From: CAZTCJ01 sp964612085
GTDB taxonomy: Bacteria > Pseudomonadota > Alphaproteobacteria > JAJFIK01
Direction of reading: 5' to 3'
NCBI GenBank assembly: GCA_964612085.1
Contig: CAZTCJ010000138.1
Location: 1 to 6,764, forward strand
DNA length: 6,764 nucleotides
Positions 5,745-6,764 of the stretch are shown here, in pieces. The notes under the pieces were generated by a model, which was not told where the DNA came from, made no database searches, and was given only the letters and a program-made list of their open reading frames with translations. Within the stretch, counting starts at the first letter, position 1; the number at the start of each line of letters is the position of its first letter. Both the position numbers and the translations under genes were made by a program.

Positions 5745-6764
5745 ATGCCCAAACGGACCGACATCAAGACCATCCTCATCATTGGGGCGGGGCCGATCGT
5801 GATCGGCCAGGCTTGCGAATTCGACTACTCAGGCGTCCAGGCCTGCAAGGCCTTGCGGGAAGAGGGCTACCGGATCGTTCTGGTGAACTCGAACCCGGCG
5901 ACGATCATGACGGATCCGGAGCTTTCCGACCGCACCTATATCGAGCCGATCACGCCCGCCATCGTCCAACGGATCATCGAACAGGAAAAACCGGACGCGC
6001 TGTTGCCTACCATGGGCGGCCAGACCGCGCTCAACGTCTCGCTGGCCCTGCACGAAGCCGGCGTCTTGAAGGAAAACGGCGTGGAGCTGATCGGCGCCTC
6101 GCCCGAGGCCATCGCCAAGGCGGAGGACCGCTCGAAATTCCGCGAGGCCATGCGCAAGATCGGCCTTGCCGTGCCGAAATCGCGGATCGCCCGCACCATC
6201 GATGAGGCCTTCGAGGCCCTTGACGAGGTCGGCCTGCCCGCTGTCATCCGCCCCTCCTTCACGCTTGGCGGCACCGGCGGCGGCATCGCCTTCAATTACG
6301 AGGAGTTCGGAGAAAAGATCGAGCGCGGTCTCGACGCCTCGCCCGTGGACGAGGTCCTGATCGAGGAATCCGTCCTCGGCTGGAAAGAATACGAGATGGA
6401 GGTGGTGCGCGACAAGGCGGACAACGCCATCATCGTCTGTTCCATCGAGAATATCGACCCCATGGGCGTCCATACGGGCGACTCGGTGACGGTCGCGCCC
6501 GCGCTGACCCTGACGGACAAGGAATATCAGCATATGCGCAACGCCTCGATCGCGGTGTTGCGTGAAATCGGTGTGGAGACCGGCGGCTCGAACGTTCAGT
6601 TCGCGGTCAATCCGGAGGACGGGCGCCTGGTCGTCATCGAGATGAACCCCCGGGTCTCCCGCTCCTCCGCGCTGGCCTCGAAGGCCACCGGTTTCCCCGT
6701 CGCCAAGATCGCAGCCAAGCACGCCGTGGGCTACACCCTCGATGAGCTGGACAGCGACATCACC
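5745..6764 (+). CDS. carB: Carbamoyl-phosphate synthetase large subunit CarB, 3' part cut off by the window edge
   Basis: CarB is the synthetase subunit. It forms carboxyphosphate from bicarbonate and ATP, joins it with ammonia from CarA, and phosphorylates carbamate. The window holds the first 340 residues of a protein that is usually about 1,080 long, with no stop before the right edge. Visible are the N-terminal pre-ATP-grasp fold (IGAGPIVIGQACEFDYSG at 13-30, LVNSNPATIMTD at 46-57, LLPTMGGQTALN at 86-97) and most of the first ATP-grasp (carboxyphosphate) domain, with R129, R169, the GGTGGG loop at 175-180, E215, H243, Q285, E299 and N301. These fall at the same numbers as the E. coli active-site residues, so there is no insertion or deletion in this part. 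The second ATP-grasp half and the allosteric domain are outside. It is co-transcribed with carA. Confidence 0.98.
   Translation, partial: MPKRTDIKTILIIGAGPIVIGQACEFDYSGVQACKALREEGYRIVLVNSNPATIMTDPELSDRTYIEPITPAIVQRIIEQEKPDALLPTMGGQTALNVSLALHEAGVLKENGVELIGASPEAIAKAEDRSKFREAMRKIGLAVPKSRIARTIDEAFEALDEVGLPAVIRPSFTLGGTGGGIAFNYEEFGEKIERGLDASPVDEVLIEESVLGWKEYEMEVVRDKADNAIIVCSIENIDPMGVHTGDSVTVAPALTLTDKEYQHMRNASIAVLREIGVETGGSNVQFAVNPEDGRLVVIEMNPRVSRSSALASKATGFPVAKIAAKHAVGYTLDELDSDIT

Noticed and set aside
5829..6722. 297-codon minus-strand ORF opposite carB
   Set aside because: Same antisense-frame effect. carB is unmistakable and its residue numbering matches E. coli.
1..6764. Search for an undescribed multi-gene system, mobile element, CRISPR array or RNA gene
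   Set aside because: All sizeable genes are conserved core genes in a plausible chromosomal order. No transposase, integrase, terminal repeats, regularly spaced repeats or tRNA-like sequence was found.

Overview
The window looks like chromosomal core DNA from a GC-rich alphaproteobacterium. By eye the GC content is in the low-to-mid 60s percent, and codons mostly end in G or C. The RpoD, DnaG and CarA sequences read like alphaproteobacterial family members, and a GatB/YqeY gene followed by dnaG and rpoD with carAB on the opposite strand is a gene order I associate with that class. I cannot name the order or genus with confidence.

Left part (1-4091, all on the minus strand, so read right to left): a GatB/YqeY-domain gene, then a strong intrinsic terminator, then dnaG (primase), then rpoD (housekeeping sigma factor). 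rpoD runs off the left edge shortly after the start of sigma region 2. dnaG and rpoD are separated by only 59 nt with no terminator seen. They look like the alphaproteobacterial version of the macromolecular-synthesis operon, coupling replication priming to transcription initiation. No rpsU lies between the GatB/YqeY gene and dnaG.

Middle (4092-4499): a divergent intergenic region of about 400 bp with no established gene. It holds a candidate plus-strand promoter, a possible 21-codon arginine-containing mini-ORF, a long imperfect hairpin (4361-4399), and small inverted and direct repeats just before carA. Together these could be a regulated carA leader, but that is inference.

Right part (4500-6764, plus strand): carA and carB, the two subunits of glutamine-hydrolysing carbamoyl-phosphate synthetase. 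They are 27 nt apart and surely one operon. carB is cut by the right edge after 340 residues. The enzyme feeds both arginine and pyrimidine synthesis.

No mobile element, CRISPR array, tRNA, rRNA or phage gene was seen. I found no undescribed multi-gene system. The most noteworthy points are a 77-residue low-complexity G/A/D/S/N insert in the non-conserved region of RpoD and the structured leader upstream of carA.
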